From Dyadobacter sp. CY323 (GTDB taxonomy: Bacteria; Bacteroidota; Bacteroidia; Cytophagales; Spirosomataceae): DNA of 64,000 nt. The stretch's first letter is position 1. Each line of letters begins with the position of its first letter. The stretch is taken from positions 1 to 64,000 of the forward strand of contig NZ_JAJUXH010000005.1 in the NCBI RefSeq assembly GCF_021390245.1, in the 5' to 3' direction. Below the pieces are notes generated by a model. That model searched no databases and was not told the origin of the DNA. It worked only from the letters and a program-made list of their open reading frames with translations. Positions 16,905 through 25,115 of this stretch are shown here, one piece after another. A program made the position numbers and the translations under genes.

Positions 16905-19679
16905 ATGAAACGATCCCTGCTCACCTTTTTACTTTTTGCTGCATTCGTAAAAATCGCTTCCGGACAGACGGAACCGCCGCAGCAAGCTCTGAACCACTAT
17001 GTAGAATTCCTGAACCGGTCGACTGCCGCAGTGACTGACCGTTTCCAAATGGTGCGGGATTATGAGGAGGATGTAGCGAGATATCGTAAAAAGCAGGATG
17101 TATCATTACGACTTCAGTCTTCCGGGCCACTCGAAGAATTCTATTATCAAAAGGCATTATCCGCGACGGGAATTACCGGTGCTGAAAGACAGAAGTTGAA
17201 CAAACCATCAAATGCATTGTGGGAACTGCTCAATCAGCTCGACGAAACCGGGAAATCGCTCGAAACGCATGTGCGGCTAAATGCATATAAAGACGACAAT
17301 CTGAAACAATCGGATAAGCTTGTTTCGAAAATGTTATCACTTTTCAATGCGTACAGTCGGGAGAAAGCGGAGTTTTATCAGCAGATCAGGCAGGTTTATC
17401 TCAAATACCAACCTTATGTCGCTTCTGATCCCTATCTCAGTACCGAAAAAGAAATGGAGCATATTCTGCTGATTCAAAAGCAATTGCTCGATTCGCTGCC
17501 GTATTATCTCCATGAAAATACACGTGCTGAATGGCCGGTAGCCGCCATTCAACGAAGTATGCTGACGGACGAAAAACTGTTAGCCGATTTTGGAAAAGCA
17601 CAAGCCAGACTCGAATATCCGGCCTCGGCTGTGGTGCCCGATTTCAAGGAAGCTCTGCAGGCGCTTCAAAATATTAAACGACGCGCGGTGGATGATCATA
17701 ATTTCGCAGCACAACAATCTGCCACACATGGTAACGACGTGTATTTATCGCTGATCAATCAATACAATAATGATTTGCTGGTCACGCACAAATCCTTCAT
17801 CAATTACAGTAAATCCGCCCGGCGCATGTTGGATTTCCCTGCTATTAGTCCGGTTATGACGGATGAAGCTGCCGAAACGAAGTCTTCTAAAATCGCGCAG
17901 ACGCCACCCTTTCAGGACAAACCACTGGCAACGTTTACTACAAAACGTTCAGCCACGCCGATGACCAGTTCGCTCGCGGGCGCATTGAATGTGTATGTTG
18001 AATTTATAAATGAGTCATTGCGCCAAATGCACCTGATGCAGGTGCTGGTTCGCAATTATCAGTCTTCCGCAGAGTATTACCGTGATCCGGAAGAAGCCCG
18101 GAAACGCGCCGGACTGACTTACTCGCACGACGACTTCAAGATTCCATTATCTGCCTATCAGCTTCTTTTCAGGGCCAGTAACTCCATGCCGCAAACCTAT
18201 CGGGCAGCAATTAATGCGCAGGCCGAGGTATTACTGAAAGTGTTAAAGGAAATGGACGGATTAAGCGTGGAGCTGATCAGATACACCACAGAAAAACAGT
18301 ATCTGGAAGATCAGCTTTCCCGCTCGGACGCTATTCTGGACCGTTACGCAATTTTATTTGAGATTTTTGATCAGAAAAAAGAACAGCTTTATAACGATGT
18401 GCGTCGTATTCATGAAAGTTTTCCAAGTGCGAATCCGGCCGGTTCATGGAATGTGGCTGGCAAGGCTTTACTCATAACGGTCGATGATGATCACGCGGTT
18501 TTATTTGATGTAAAGGCATTTTTAAATGGAGAAAAAGAGAAACTGCCGGTTACTGAAAAACTGGAAGACGGCGCGAAAAAACTGATCGAGGACGAGTATC
18601 AAAATTTGAAAGGCCTGAAACGATATGGCCGCAGCAATGGACTTTGTCCCTACTCTCCCTACGAAGATCTGGCCGGCAATTCTGCACGGTTTGCTGAAAA
18701 AGCACAAAAGGTGAAGCCCGTTTCAACGTCAGTGGGTTCGCATCCTTACGAATCGTTTTATTATTTTTACAACAATGAGCTGATTTACCAGTACAATAAG
18801 TTTGTCGAGCTGGCGAATGCAGGTTTGCTCAAAGCGGTCAATCAACCGGATGTGTTTGCGTTTCGACGTTTATCAAAACAACATGTACCGGTTTCTCCGC
18901 CGGGTAAAACAGTTGTCCCGCCTGCTGAGCCAGAAACCAAATCCGGGCCCGTCACTACCGTCGCCACACAGGAAACGGCATTTGTTTCGCAGGTTAACAA
19001 ACCGGAGTCCGCCGCAAGTGCAAATCCGGCAAACCTAACGCGGGACACTGTATACGTCGAGCGCGTTCGTGTCGATACGGTGTATGTGGACCGCCATGCG
19101 GGAGGGCAGGAAGTGAGCCGGACGCTGGATGGATTTGCACCAAATAATATGGTACTGCTGCTCGATGTGTCGTCTTCGATGAATTCCCCATTTAAAATGC
19201 CTTTGCTGAAAAGATCCATCAAGTCGCTTCTGACCTTACTCCGTCCGGAAGATCAGATTTCGATTGTGTTATATTCAGGAAAAGCCCGGGTGGTTTTAAA
19301 ACCGACATCGGGTGCAAAAGCCGCTGAAATTTCACGGATGATCGACCTGCTGCAATCCGACGGTGACACGGATGGAAACGAGGGTATTAAACTGGCCTAC
19401 AAAACGGCCAACAAACAATTCATTCGCGGCGGAAACAACCGCATTATACTCGCCACCGACGGTGAATTCCCAGTCAGTAATGAAGTACTTACAATGATCG
19501 AAACAAACGCCAGCCAGGATCTGTACCTGACTATTTTTACATTTGGCAGAAACGAACATACCGGCCAGAAGCTCAAAAAGCTCAGTCAGCTCGGCCAGGG
19601 GACTTACGCCCACGTAACGGAAGAAAGTGCTGATTTGCAGTTGATTCTGGAAGCGCAGGGGAAGAAACGGGTGAGGTAG
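16905..19679 (+). CDS. Exported VWA-domain protein with duplicated N-terminal helical region
   Basis: A 924-residue secreted or periplasmic protein starting MKRSLLTFLL with cleavage near ASGQ. Two copies of an all-helical region are visible: ALNHYVEFLNRS ... RDYEEDVARYRK (about 25-190) and ALNVYVEFINES ... RNYQSSAEYYRD (about 370-540), each ending in a coiled segment with an SD-x-L motif (KQSDKLVSKML, SRSDAILDRYA). A T/V-rich linker (DTVYVERVRVDTVYVDR) precedes a C-terminal VWA domain (about 765-924) with an intact MIDAS: DVSSSMNS and ATDGEF. Known VWA folds bind protein partners through a metal. Divergent from the DUF1080 gene across a 178-bp gap. Role unknown. Confidence 0.85.
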   Translation: MKRSLLTFLLFAAFVKIASGQTEPPQQALNHYVEFLNRSTAAVTDRFQMVRDYEEDVARYRKKQDVSLRLQSSGPLEEFYYQKALSATGITGAERQKLNKPSNALWELLNQLDETGKSLETHVRLNAYKDDNLKQSDKLVSKMLSLFNAYSREKAEFYQQIRQVYLKYQPYVASDPYLSTEKEMEHILLIQKQLLDSLPYYLHENTRAEWPVAAIQRSMLTDEKLLADFGKAQARLEYPASAVVPDFKEALQALQNIKRRAVDDHNFAAQQSATHGNDVYLSLINQYNNDLLVTHKSFINYSKSARRMLDFPAISPVMTDEAAETKSSKIAQTPPFQDKPLATFTTKRSATPMTSSLAGALNVYVEFINESLRQMHLMQVLVRNYQSSAEYYRDPEEARKRAGLTYSHDDFKIPLSAYQLLFRASNSMPQTYRAAINAQAEVLLKVLKEMDGLSVELIRYTTEKQYLEDQLSRSDAILDRYAILFEIFDQKKEQLYNDVRRIHESFPSANPAGSWNVAGKALLITVDDDHAVLFDVKAFLNGEKEKLPVTEKLEDGAKKLIEDEYQNLKGLKRYGRSNGLCPYSPYEDLAGNSARFAEKAQKVKPVSTSVGSHPYESFYYFYNNELIYQYNKFVELANAGLLKAVNQPDVFAFRRLSKQHVPVSPPGKTVVPPAEPETKSGPVTTVATQETAFVSQVNKPESAASANPANLTRDTVYVERVRVDTVYVDRHAGGQEVSRTLDGFAPNNMVLLLDVSSSMNSPFKMPLLKRSIKSLLTLLRPEDQISIVLYSGKARVVLKPTSGAKAAEISRMIDLLQSDGDTDGNEGIKLAYKTANKQFIRGGNNRIILATDGEFPVSNEVLTMIETNASQDLYLTIFTFGRNEHTGQKLKKLSQLGQGTYAHVTEESADLQLILEAQGKKRVR

Positions 19680-19683
19680 TAAA

Positions 19684-19725
19684 ATGTGAGATGTGAGATG
19701 TGAGATGTGAGATGTGAGATGTGGG
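19684..19725 (+). repeat. Heptamer tandem repeat (ATGTGAG)
   Basis: Five perfect ATGTGAG units (19684-19718) followed by one ATGTGGG unit, starting four bases after the stop codon of the VWA gene. A 7-bp unit shifts reading frame at each copy. Nothing indicates coding; it is a likely slippage-prone minisatellite. Confidence 0.9.
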
Positions 19726-19746
19726 ATGGTGAAGTGGACTTTAAGG

Positions 19747-20043
19747 CTACTTTCCCGGATCTTCAAACATAATATTATCAAACGCCTGTTTAATACGCTC
19801 ATGATACGGATTGGCATTACTGATGAAAATAGAGCCAAATCCCTCGCCCCCAAAACGTTGTCGTATTTCGACGCCACATTTCCTCTAAGCAAACTCAATT
19901 TGTTATACCATCGGGCAAATAACCAGTCCCTGCACCGATCTTTCGAATTTTCCCCTTTGCAGATTATCATAAGGTTCAAACGTGAAGCTCACTATGTCGT
20001 TATTAAAGCATCTGCATTTATTCCCATTCATTCCGCAATCCAT
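19747..20043 (-). pseudogene. Decayed reading frame with two in-frame stops
   Basis: One minus-strand frame from ATG 20041-20043 to TAG 19747-19749 reads protein-like sequence on both sides of two in-frame stops (TAA 19903-19905 and TAG 19885-19887): upstream FEPYDNLQRGKFERSVQGLV, downstream IRQRFGGEGFGSIFISNAN then PYHERIKQAFDNIMFEDPGK. I do not recognise the family. The clean C-terminal part makes a degraded gene more likely than chance, but without a database match this stays tentative. Confidence 0.35.
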
Positions 20044-20071
20044 TCAGCGTTTTATTCCTCTTGAAAATAAA

Positions 20072-20268
20072 TCACTTCACTCTATCAGTACTAAAACCTC
20101 TCGTTTCTTTTGTAAATCCAACGCGGATAGTATTCAAATGCAGTTGGCACGGAAAGCAGCAGGATAGAGCATTTCTCACCGACTTTTTCCGCGTCAGTTC
20201 GATAAGTCTTTTTCCGATTCCACTTTTATGAGAATCCGGACTGGAGAACCACATTTCGCATCGTTTTT
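20072..20268 (-). pseudogene. Frameshifted remnant of a GNAT acetyltransferase
   Basis: The minus strand reads WFSSPDSHKSGIGKRLIEL, which matches GNAT motif A (V/S-S-P-D-x-x-x-x-G-I-G-K-R-L). Further on, the expected C-terminal GNAT motif appears split over two frames: TAFEYYPR in one frame and VGFTKETRGF in another, i.e. the usual A-x-x-Y-Y-x-x-x-G-F-x-K pattern broken by a frameshift. There is no intact start. It lies directly upstream of the second decayed frame ending at 19747. Confidence 0.5.
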
Positions 20269-20376
20269 TTACATTAATATAATTAAAGAAATAAAAAGCA
20301 TGATATAATACTTGTTAATATTACGTTTTTCTAGTCCGTACAAGTCTATTTTTTATCAACAAAACAGGTTGCAAGT

Positions 20377-20751
20377 ATGAAGAAAGTGAATTTTTTATTA
20401 GTAATGTTTCTGTTAATCAGCATGTTGAGCGTACAAGCCGGCATCAAAAAGCCAGCCAATGAACTGACTGGAACCTGGAAATACAAAGTCTCCAATGTTC
20501 CGGTGGAATATGAAACAGGCTTCATGACATTCGAAGAAAAGGATGGAAAAACAAGCGGCTACCTGGGCCAGAGCCAAAAGTCTGAAATGAAAGCTCTGAC
20601 CGTTGCCGACGGGAAAGTTACTTTCAAGCTTGATTTTGAAGGAGGTATTTTAACCGTAACCATGGTTCAAGATGGCGACAAACTGAACGGAAGCGTCGTC
20701 TCTCAAGACGGGGAATTTCCAATTACAGCAGTGAAAGAAGAAAAGAAATAA
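20377..20751 (+). CDS. Small exported beta-rich protein (124 aa)
   Basis: A 124-residue protein with a signal peptide (MKKVNFLLVMFLLISMLSVQ, cleavage after QA). The mature 100 residues read as alternating strands: LTGTWKYKVSNVPVEY, GFMTFEEKDGKTSGYLGQ, GKVTFKLDFEGGILTVTMVQ and DKLNGSVVSQDGEFPITAVK. This is a small lipocalin- or calycin-like pattern common in Bacteroidota secreted proteins. It should sit in the periplasm; the ligand is unknown. It is followed by a strong hairpin terminator at 20767, so it is a single-gene unit. Confidence 0.8.
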   Translation: MKKVNFLLVMFLLISMLSVQAGIKKPANELTGTWKYKVSNVPVEYETGFMTFEEKDGKTSGYLGQSQKSEMKALTVADGKVTFKLDFEGGILTVTMVQDGDKLNGSVVSQDGEFPITAVKEEKK

Positions 20752-20766
20752 TGTTGGCTTATTTTA

Positions 20767-20802
20767 AAAACGGCCCTTAAAAGCGATTTTAAGGGCCGTT
20801 TT
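20767..20802. terminator. Bidirectional rho-independent terminator
   Basis: A perfect 16-bp stem (AAAACGGCCCTTAAAA at 20767-20782 with its complement at 20787-20802) and a GCGA loop. A/T ends give U-tracts on both strands, serving the plus-strand small exported gene and the minus-strand TspO-like gene, whose stop codons face each other. Confidence 0.9.
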
Positions 20803-20829
20803 CATTTATATATAGTAAAAGAAACTTTG

Positions 20830-21684
20830 TCAGGTCAACCAGCTGTATTTCGGATTGTCAATCACAAAATGACGGCCGCGATTAAGATAACCGTGAACGC
20901 CCGACACGACAAAAATCACGATGGCCGCAGCAATTGCCGTGTAGGCGATCGCCTGTGATACGTCCCAGTTGGCTACAGCCACCGCAACAATGCCCCAGAT
21001 CCCAATGGCGGCAGATTCGCGAAGATTTCTTGTCCAGATGAGAGCAATGTTGATCGCCGCCGCTGCAATGAGCATAATGATCGTCCAGTTTTCAGCGGAA
21101 ATTCCGAAACCATCCCATTCTATTTTCGTGAGATAGGCTGCGGTATTTGCGATCAGAGCGACATTGATCCAGCCGAGATAAATGGCAAAAGGCCAGCATT
21201 CCAATGCAATTTGTTTGAGCGAAATCAACTCCATTTCCATACGCGTGGCCATTACAATGCGGATCAGCGAGCCCAGAATTACCAGCATAATGAGTACCGA
21301 AAGACCGGTATAGTCATACAGCCAGGCAATAACCCACAAGCAATTTGCTATACATGAAACAACAAATGTCCAGCCGATCTGCATCACGACTGCCGGCGTT
21401 TCCCGGGAATTGAACAATCCTTTACTTTGATGAATTACAAATGCAGTTAATGCCGCATAAATGATGCCCCAGATCGAAAAGGCATATCCGGCGGGCGTGA
21501 AATAATTCTGGTATGACGCAGAAACGGAAGCCATGGTATTTCCATTAAAAATACCCGTGTTGGACAGGTAATTGATGATGATGGTCACCACCAGCACCAC
21601 AATGTTTGCTATTTGTAATGTTCTCTGCATGTTTCTGTTAGCTGGTGTGCCAGGTTGCCCGTTGATCTCTCCACTTGATTCCAT
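20830..21684 (-). CDS. TspO/MBR-like tryptophan-rich membrane protein
   Basis: A 284-residue protein with about eight hydrophobic segments. YFTPAGYAFSIWGIIY around residue 62 matches the start of the TspO/MBR family (tryptophan-rich sensory protein; F-x-P-x-x-x-F-x-x-x-W), and later WVIAWLYDYTGLSVLIMLVI and PFAIYLGWINVALIANTAAY correspond to family helices 3-5. It is longer than classical TspO (about 160 residues), as in the Bacteroidota group that carries extra helices at the end (AIGIWGIVAVAVANWDVSQ). Inner membrane; may bind porphyrins or act as a stress sensor. The start is uncertain; ATG at residue 19 (MQRTL) is an alternative. Confidence 0.8.
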   Translation of the reverse strand: MESSGEINGQPGTPANRNMQRTLQIANIVVLVVTIIINYLSNTGIFNGNTMASVSASYQNYFTPAGYAFSIWGIIYAALTAFVIHQSKGLFNSRETPAVVMQIGWTFVVSCIANCLWVIAWLYDYTGLSVLIMLVILGSLIRIVMATRMEMELISLKQIALECWPFAIYLGWINVALIANTAAYLTKIEWDGFGISAENWTIIMLIAAAAINIALIWTRNLRESAAIGIWGIVAVAVANWDVSQAIAYTAIAAAIVIFVVSGVHGYLNRGRHFVIDNPKYSWLT

Positions 21685-21766
21685 AAATTTTAAATCGGTA
21701 CGTTTCGTAAAAGACTTAAATTATTGTTCCACGTTTCGAAACCGGAAATACCAGGGTAATGTGACT

Positions 21767-22609
21767 TTATTTATTCAGATCGGAAAGAAGTTTGAGCGCC
21801 TGTTTTACGTCGCCGGTATTGTTTGTCCAGTTCCCTTCGCGCTCGATATACGCGATGCCAGAGAAATTCTGCCGGTTTAGTTCTTTGATGATGTCGGGGT
21901 ATTTGAGCACGCCCGTCCCGACGACCACGTCATTTGCTTTCAAGTTGCCTGAGGCATCCAGGTCTTTTACATGCACAGCGATAATCTTGCCTTTCAGAGT
22001 TTGAAGGCACTTTACAGGATCCAGGCCACTTCTTGACCAATGACCCAGATCGGCGCATGCACCAAAATTCGGGTGACCTTTCATCGCCGCGACAACGGAG
22101 TCGGGATGCCAGTAGTAGCTCGAACCTTTGGCATGTTCGTGAATCGCTATTTTCATTTTATAGGCGCCCGCGAGGCTATCCAGTAAATCCCAATCCTTTT
22201 TCTCCGGTTCGCAGGTAAAAAATTCGATCCCCATTTTTTTAGCAAAATCGAAATACTGTACCCATTCCTGCCGGTTTTTCCCATTTCCAGCATATAACGA
22301 TTTCATTTTCAAACCCTTCTGATCAAGCATTCCTTTCATTTTTGAAATTTCGGGATCGGATAATGCAGGAATGGCGTGTCCATTAAACCCTTCACCCAGT
22401 TTATGAAAGAAAAACCCTTCCACATACTCCGCTCCGGCACTATCTGCCTTTTCCAGTGATTCGGAAAAAGAGAAACGATTGAACGAGTAAAGTGCCACAC
22501 CTGTCTTCATTTTCCCCGGCTTCGACCGGTTAGTATGGCTCACAAATGCAACGAGACTTGTACAGATAAAAAGGAAGGCAATGCAGGAAATTTGAGTGAT
22601 GTTTTTCAT
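21767..22609 (-). CDS. Exported sugar phosphate isomerase/epimerase-like TIM barrel
   Basis: A 280-residue protein with an N-terminal signal anchor (ISCIAFLFICTSLVAFVSH) and an AP endonuclease 2/xylose isomerase-like TIM barrel. Motifs include KTGVALYSFNRFSFSE, DSAGAEYVEGFF, KIAIHEHAKGSSYYWHP, FGACADLGHWSRSGLDPVKC and IIAVHVKDLDA; these His, Asp and Glu residues would bind a divalent metal. Such proteins are common beside DUF1080 genes in Bacteroidota and probably act on sugars outside the cytoplasm. No partner overlaps it here. The exact reaction is unknown. Confidence 0.85.
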   Translation of the reverse strand: MKNITQISCIAFLFICTSLVAFVSHTNRSKPGKMKTGVALYSFNRFSFSESLEKADSAGAEYVEGFFFHKLGEGFNGHAIPALSDPEISKMKGMLDQKGLKMKSLYAGNGKNRQEWVQYFDFAKKMGIEFFTCEPEKKDWDLLDSLAGAYKMKIAIHEHAKGSSYYWHPDSVVAAMKGHPNFGACADLGHWSRSGLDPVKCLQTLKGKIIAVHVKDLDASGNLKANDVVVGTGVLKYPDIIKELNRQNFSGIAYIEREGNWTNNTGDVKQALKLLSDLNK

Positions 22610-22823
22610 TTCGATCGAATAGCAGTTTCTCGAGAAAGTCTCCGGATATGCTACTTTACTGAGTGCAATTCATAAGCCAGACCCGGCGACTCTAAATAAC
22701 CGCTAAATAACAAGGCGGCGTATAGAACTTAGGTGCCATTTACCAGTATTGCAAAAATATTTAGATTTGTTTCAGACAATCGTCTGAATCATTTACTCAA
22801 TACAATCCTCTAACCAATTCACC

Positions 22824-23696
22824 ATGCTTAAAAAAGTACTTAAATGGACCGGGATCGTTCTCGGCTGTGTCCTTTTACTGTTAGGCTGCTTCTACGGCTA
22901 CATTTATTTCAACACCGAATCCAGGCTCAACAAAGTGTACGAAGTGACCGCGAAACCGGTCATCATCACAAACGATAGTGCATCGATCGCCAGAGGAAAA
23001 CACCTTGCCCAAATCCGCGGTTGTGCAGGATGTCATATGCCTGATTTCGCCGGCGGGTATGCTCTTGCAGATGAAAGTACGCCCATTGGTGTGCTGTACG
23101 GCCCTAACATTACCAGTGGAAAAGGCGGCATCAGCTATACCGACGCGGATTGGATCAAAGCACTTCGCCATGGGATTGGAAAAGACAATAAACCATTATG
23201 GTTCATGCCATCTGAGGAATTTTACCTGCTGTCCAATCAGGATATCGGCGATATCATCAGTTACGCAAAATCCCGTCCTCCGGTAGATAAAGAATGGCCT
23301 AAAAAAGAGTTGAAACCTCTCGGCCGCGTTCTTACCCATTTCGGTGAATTCCCACTTATCCCGGCGGAAAAAATTGATCATAATGCGTCTTTCGCCGATT
23401 CAGTACAAAAGGGGATCACACCGGAATATGGCAAATACCTGGCATTAACCTGTACCGGATGCCACGCACCGACCTTTAAAGGCGGACCTCCGCATGGTCC
23501 GGGCCAACCTGAAATACCAGACATCAGCGCCACCGGGCATTTGGGTAAATGGAGCGAACCTCAGTTTGCTGCGACCATGCGCACCGGAAAAACACCCGAA
23601 GGAAAAGCGTTAAGCGACGCGATGCCGTGGAAAATGTTTACCTATTCGGACGATGAACTGAAAGCAGTTTACTCGTATCTGCACGATCTGAAATAG
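22824..23696 (+). CDS. Membrane-anchored diheme cytochrome c
   Basis: A 290-residue protein with an uncleaved or signal-type N-terminal helix (VLKWTGIVLGCVLLLLGCFY) and two class I c-type haem sites: CAGCH in IRGCAGCHMPDFAGG (about residue 71) and CTGCH in LTCTGCHAPTFKGG (about 212). Methionine ligands may be LWFMPSEE and DAMPWKMF. It resembles the c-type cytochrome subunits of alcohol/aldehyde dehydrogenases and of Bacteroidota electron-transfer modules. Faces the periplasm. It is monocistronic with a terminator at 23724-23759. Its redox partner is not encoded nearby. Confidence 0.92.
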   Translation: MLKKVLKWTGIVLGCVLLLLGCFYGYIYFNTESRLNKVYEVTAKPVIITNDSASIARGKHLAQIRGCAGCHMPDFAGGYALADESTPIGVLYGPNITSGKGGISYTDADWIKALRHGIGKDNKPLWFMPSEEFYLLSNQDIGDIISYAKSRPPVDKEWPKKELKPLGRVLTHFGEFPLIPAEKIDHNASFADSVQKGITPEYGKYLALTCTGCHAPTFKGGPPHGPGQPEIPDISATGHLGKWSEPQFAATMRTGKTPEGKALSDAMPWKMFTYSDDELKAVYSYLHDLK

Positions 23697-23723
23697 GTCA
23701 ATTCCACTTACCAATATAAATGT

Positions 23724-23759
23724 CGATGCCCCACCTGATTGAGATCGGATGGGGCATCG
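23724..23759 (+). terminator. Rho-independent terminator of the cytochrome gene
   Basis: A 10-bp stem CGATGCCCCA (23724-23733) paired with TGGGGCATCG (23750-23759), followed on the plus strand by GGCTTTTTC. It separates the cytochrome gene from the convergent hydrolase gene. Confidence 0.8.
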
Positions 23760-23765
23760 GCTTTT

Positions 23766-25115
23766 TCAGGATAACAGGCTCAGAACGCGGTCGACGATGG
23801 TTTTGCTCGTAAAAAGATAGCGGTGGTGAGTTGGAAAACGTTTAAGGTTGAACACGATCGAGCCGGTGTTGATGCCGCCGTAATCTGCATTTGTCCATAC
23901 ATCATCCACTTTTTTGCGCGCCGAACGCCGGATCCGCCGAAATGGAAAATCGTTGGTAGGTTCGTCGTCACCGGCGATATCATCCACATGGAAGAAATTA
24001 ATGCCCTGCACACGGTCGATCGGTTCGGGTATTTTGTCCCCGAAATTACCGAGGTTACGATAATTCTTGGTTAATGTAAATCTTGCCTCCGGCGTTGCGA
24101 CATTATTCAAATTACCCATTCCGACAAACTTTTTGGTACTCGAGTACAGCAGGTAATCGTACTTGTCGTGGAAGACGTGTACATTGTTTGCGATCTGTTT
24201 TAATTTGGTGAAATCATAATGGAAATCGATCCCGTCATTGTCCTGGAAATAGTTTTTAATCGTTTCTCCGCCCGTTTTCACAGTCAGGTGAGTAATGTCC
24301 GGTGCCATCAGGAAAATGTTATCGAATACTTTTTTATTCGGCAATAGATCCGGCTCCCCGGCCGCGGGGTTCAGCATTCCGTTCAATAATTGGTGGCCAA
24401 ATGAATGCACGATCAGATTAAGAGTCTTATTCCTGGATTTCAATTTGTCAGACAGCTTTTCAAATGTCTCGAACAATCCATTTGCGACAAATTCCTGCCC
24501 CGCTTTCAACGATCTGTCATCGACCGTTTTACGACTTGGCCCACCCTGCGCCGGCCAGCTCATGAAAAGAACCTTTGCAATGTTATTGAGTGGCTGGGAC
24601 ATGTAGTTCTGGACAAAACTGCCAAGCAAATCGAGCTTTAATGACGACAACAACTGATACCCGTGAATGTAAACGAATACGTGTTTTCTAGGGTTTTTTA
24701 AATTAACTACTGACTGAAAAACGCCTTCTGCGAAAAAGTCGGGAACCAGATCATTCACCCGGATGCTGGCCGAGTCTGCCGGAAGCCTCACGGGCGTGAA
24801 GTATAAACTCTTTGGGGCCATTTTCGAGAACATATCCGGTCTTCCCTGCTGATCGACCTGCCGGTAACAGATCAGCCATTGGTTTTTATCCTCATCCGAA
24901 AGCTTCGAACAATCGACGTCTACGTCGATCGCCGCATTCCAGACAAATGCTCCATTACTTAATTTAAACCAGACATCATCGCCGTCAAACGGGTCTCCGA
25001 GAACGGTATCCACGATTTGAACGATATCGCCAGCCTTATAAAATTGCATGATCCGCGAATTGACCGTCGGCCGCTCGCGTTCATTTAAGTCGGTGTTAAC
25101 TATTCCCCGCATCAT
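23766..25115 (-). CDS. SH3-like domain plus alpha/beta hydrolase (DUF900-like)
   Basis: A 449-residue protein without signal peptide. Residues 1-65 resemble a bacterial SH3 domain (GIVNTDLNERERPTV, then AGDIVQIVDTV and DDVWFKLSNGAFVW). The rest is an alpha/beta hydrolase: HVFVYIHGYQ (oxyanion region, 145-153), a nucleophile elbow LIVHSFGHQL with Ser238, KVFDNIFLMAPDI, and later FHDKYDYLLYS and FHVDDIAGDDE supplying possible acid and histidine. HSFGH replaces the usual GxSxG. Related DUF900 proteins are of unknown substrate. Its start codon overlaps the stop of the membrane-protein gene (ATGA, 25112-25115), so the two are translationally coupled. Confidence 0.75.
   Translation of the reverse strand: MMRGIVNTDLNERERPTVNSRIMQFYKAGDIVQIVDTVLGDPFDGDDVWFKLSNGAFVWNAAIDVDVDCSKLSDEDKNQWLICYRQVDQQGRPDMFSKMAPKSLYFTPVRLPADSASIRVNDLVPDFFAEGVFQSVVNLKNPRKHVFVYIHGYQLLSSLKLDLLGSFVQNYMSQPLNNIAKVLFMSWPAQGGPSRKTVDDRSLKAGQEFVANGLFETFEKLSDKLKSRNKTLNLIVHSFGHQLLNGMLNPAAGEPDLLPNKKVFDNIFLMAPDITHLTVKTGGETIKNYFQDNDGIDFHYDFTKLKQIANNVHVFHDKYDYLLYSSTKKFVGMGNLNNVATPEARFTLTKNYRNLGNFGDKIPEPIDRVQGINFFHVDDIAGDDEPTNDFPFRRIRRSARKKVDDVWTNADYGGINTGSIVFNLKRFPTHHRYLFTSKTIVDRVLSLLS

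Noticed and set aside
19332..19979. 215-residue minus-strand frame
   Set aside because: Covers the end of the VWA gene in antisense and the heptamer repeat; its C-terminal part is a shadow of VWA coding sequence.
22762..22769. TAGATTTG as a -7 promoter box of the cytochrome gene
   Set aside because: Fits TAnnTTTG, but no -33 TTTG at the right distance; too weak to list.
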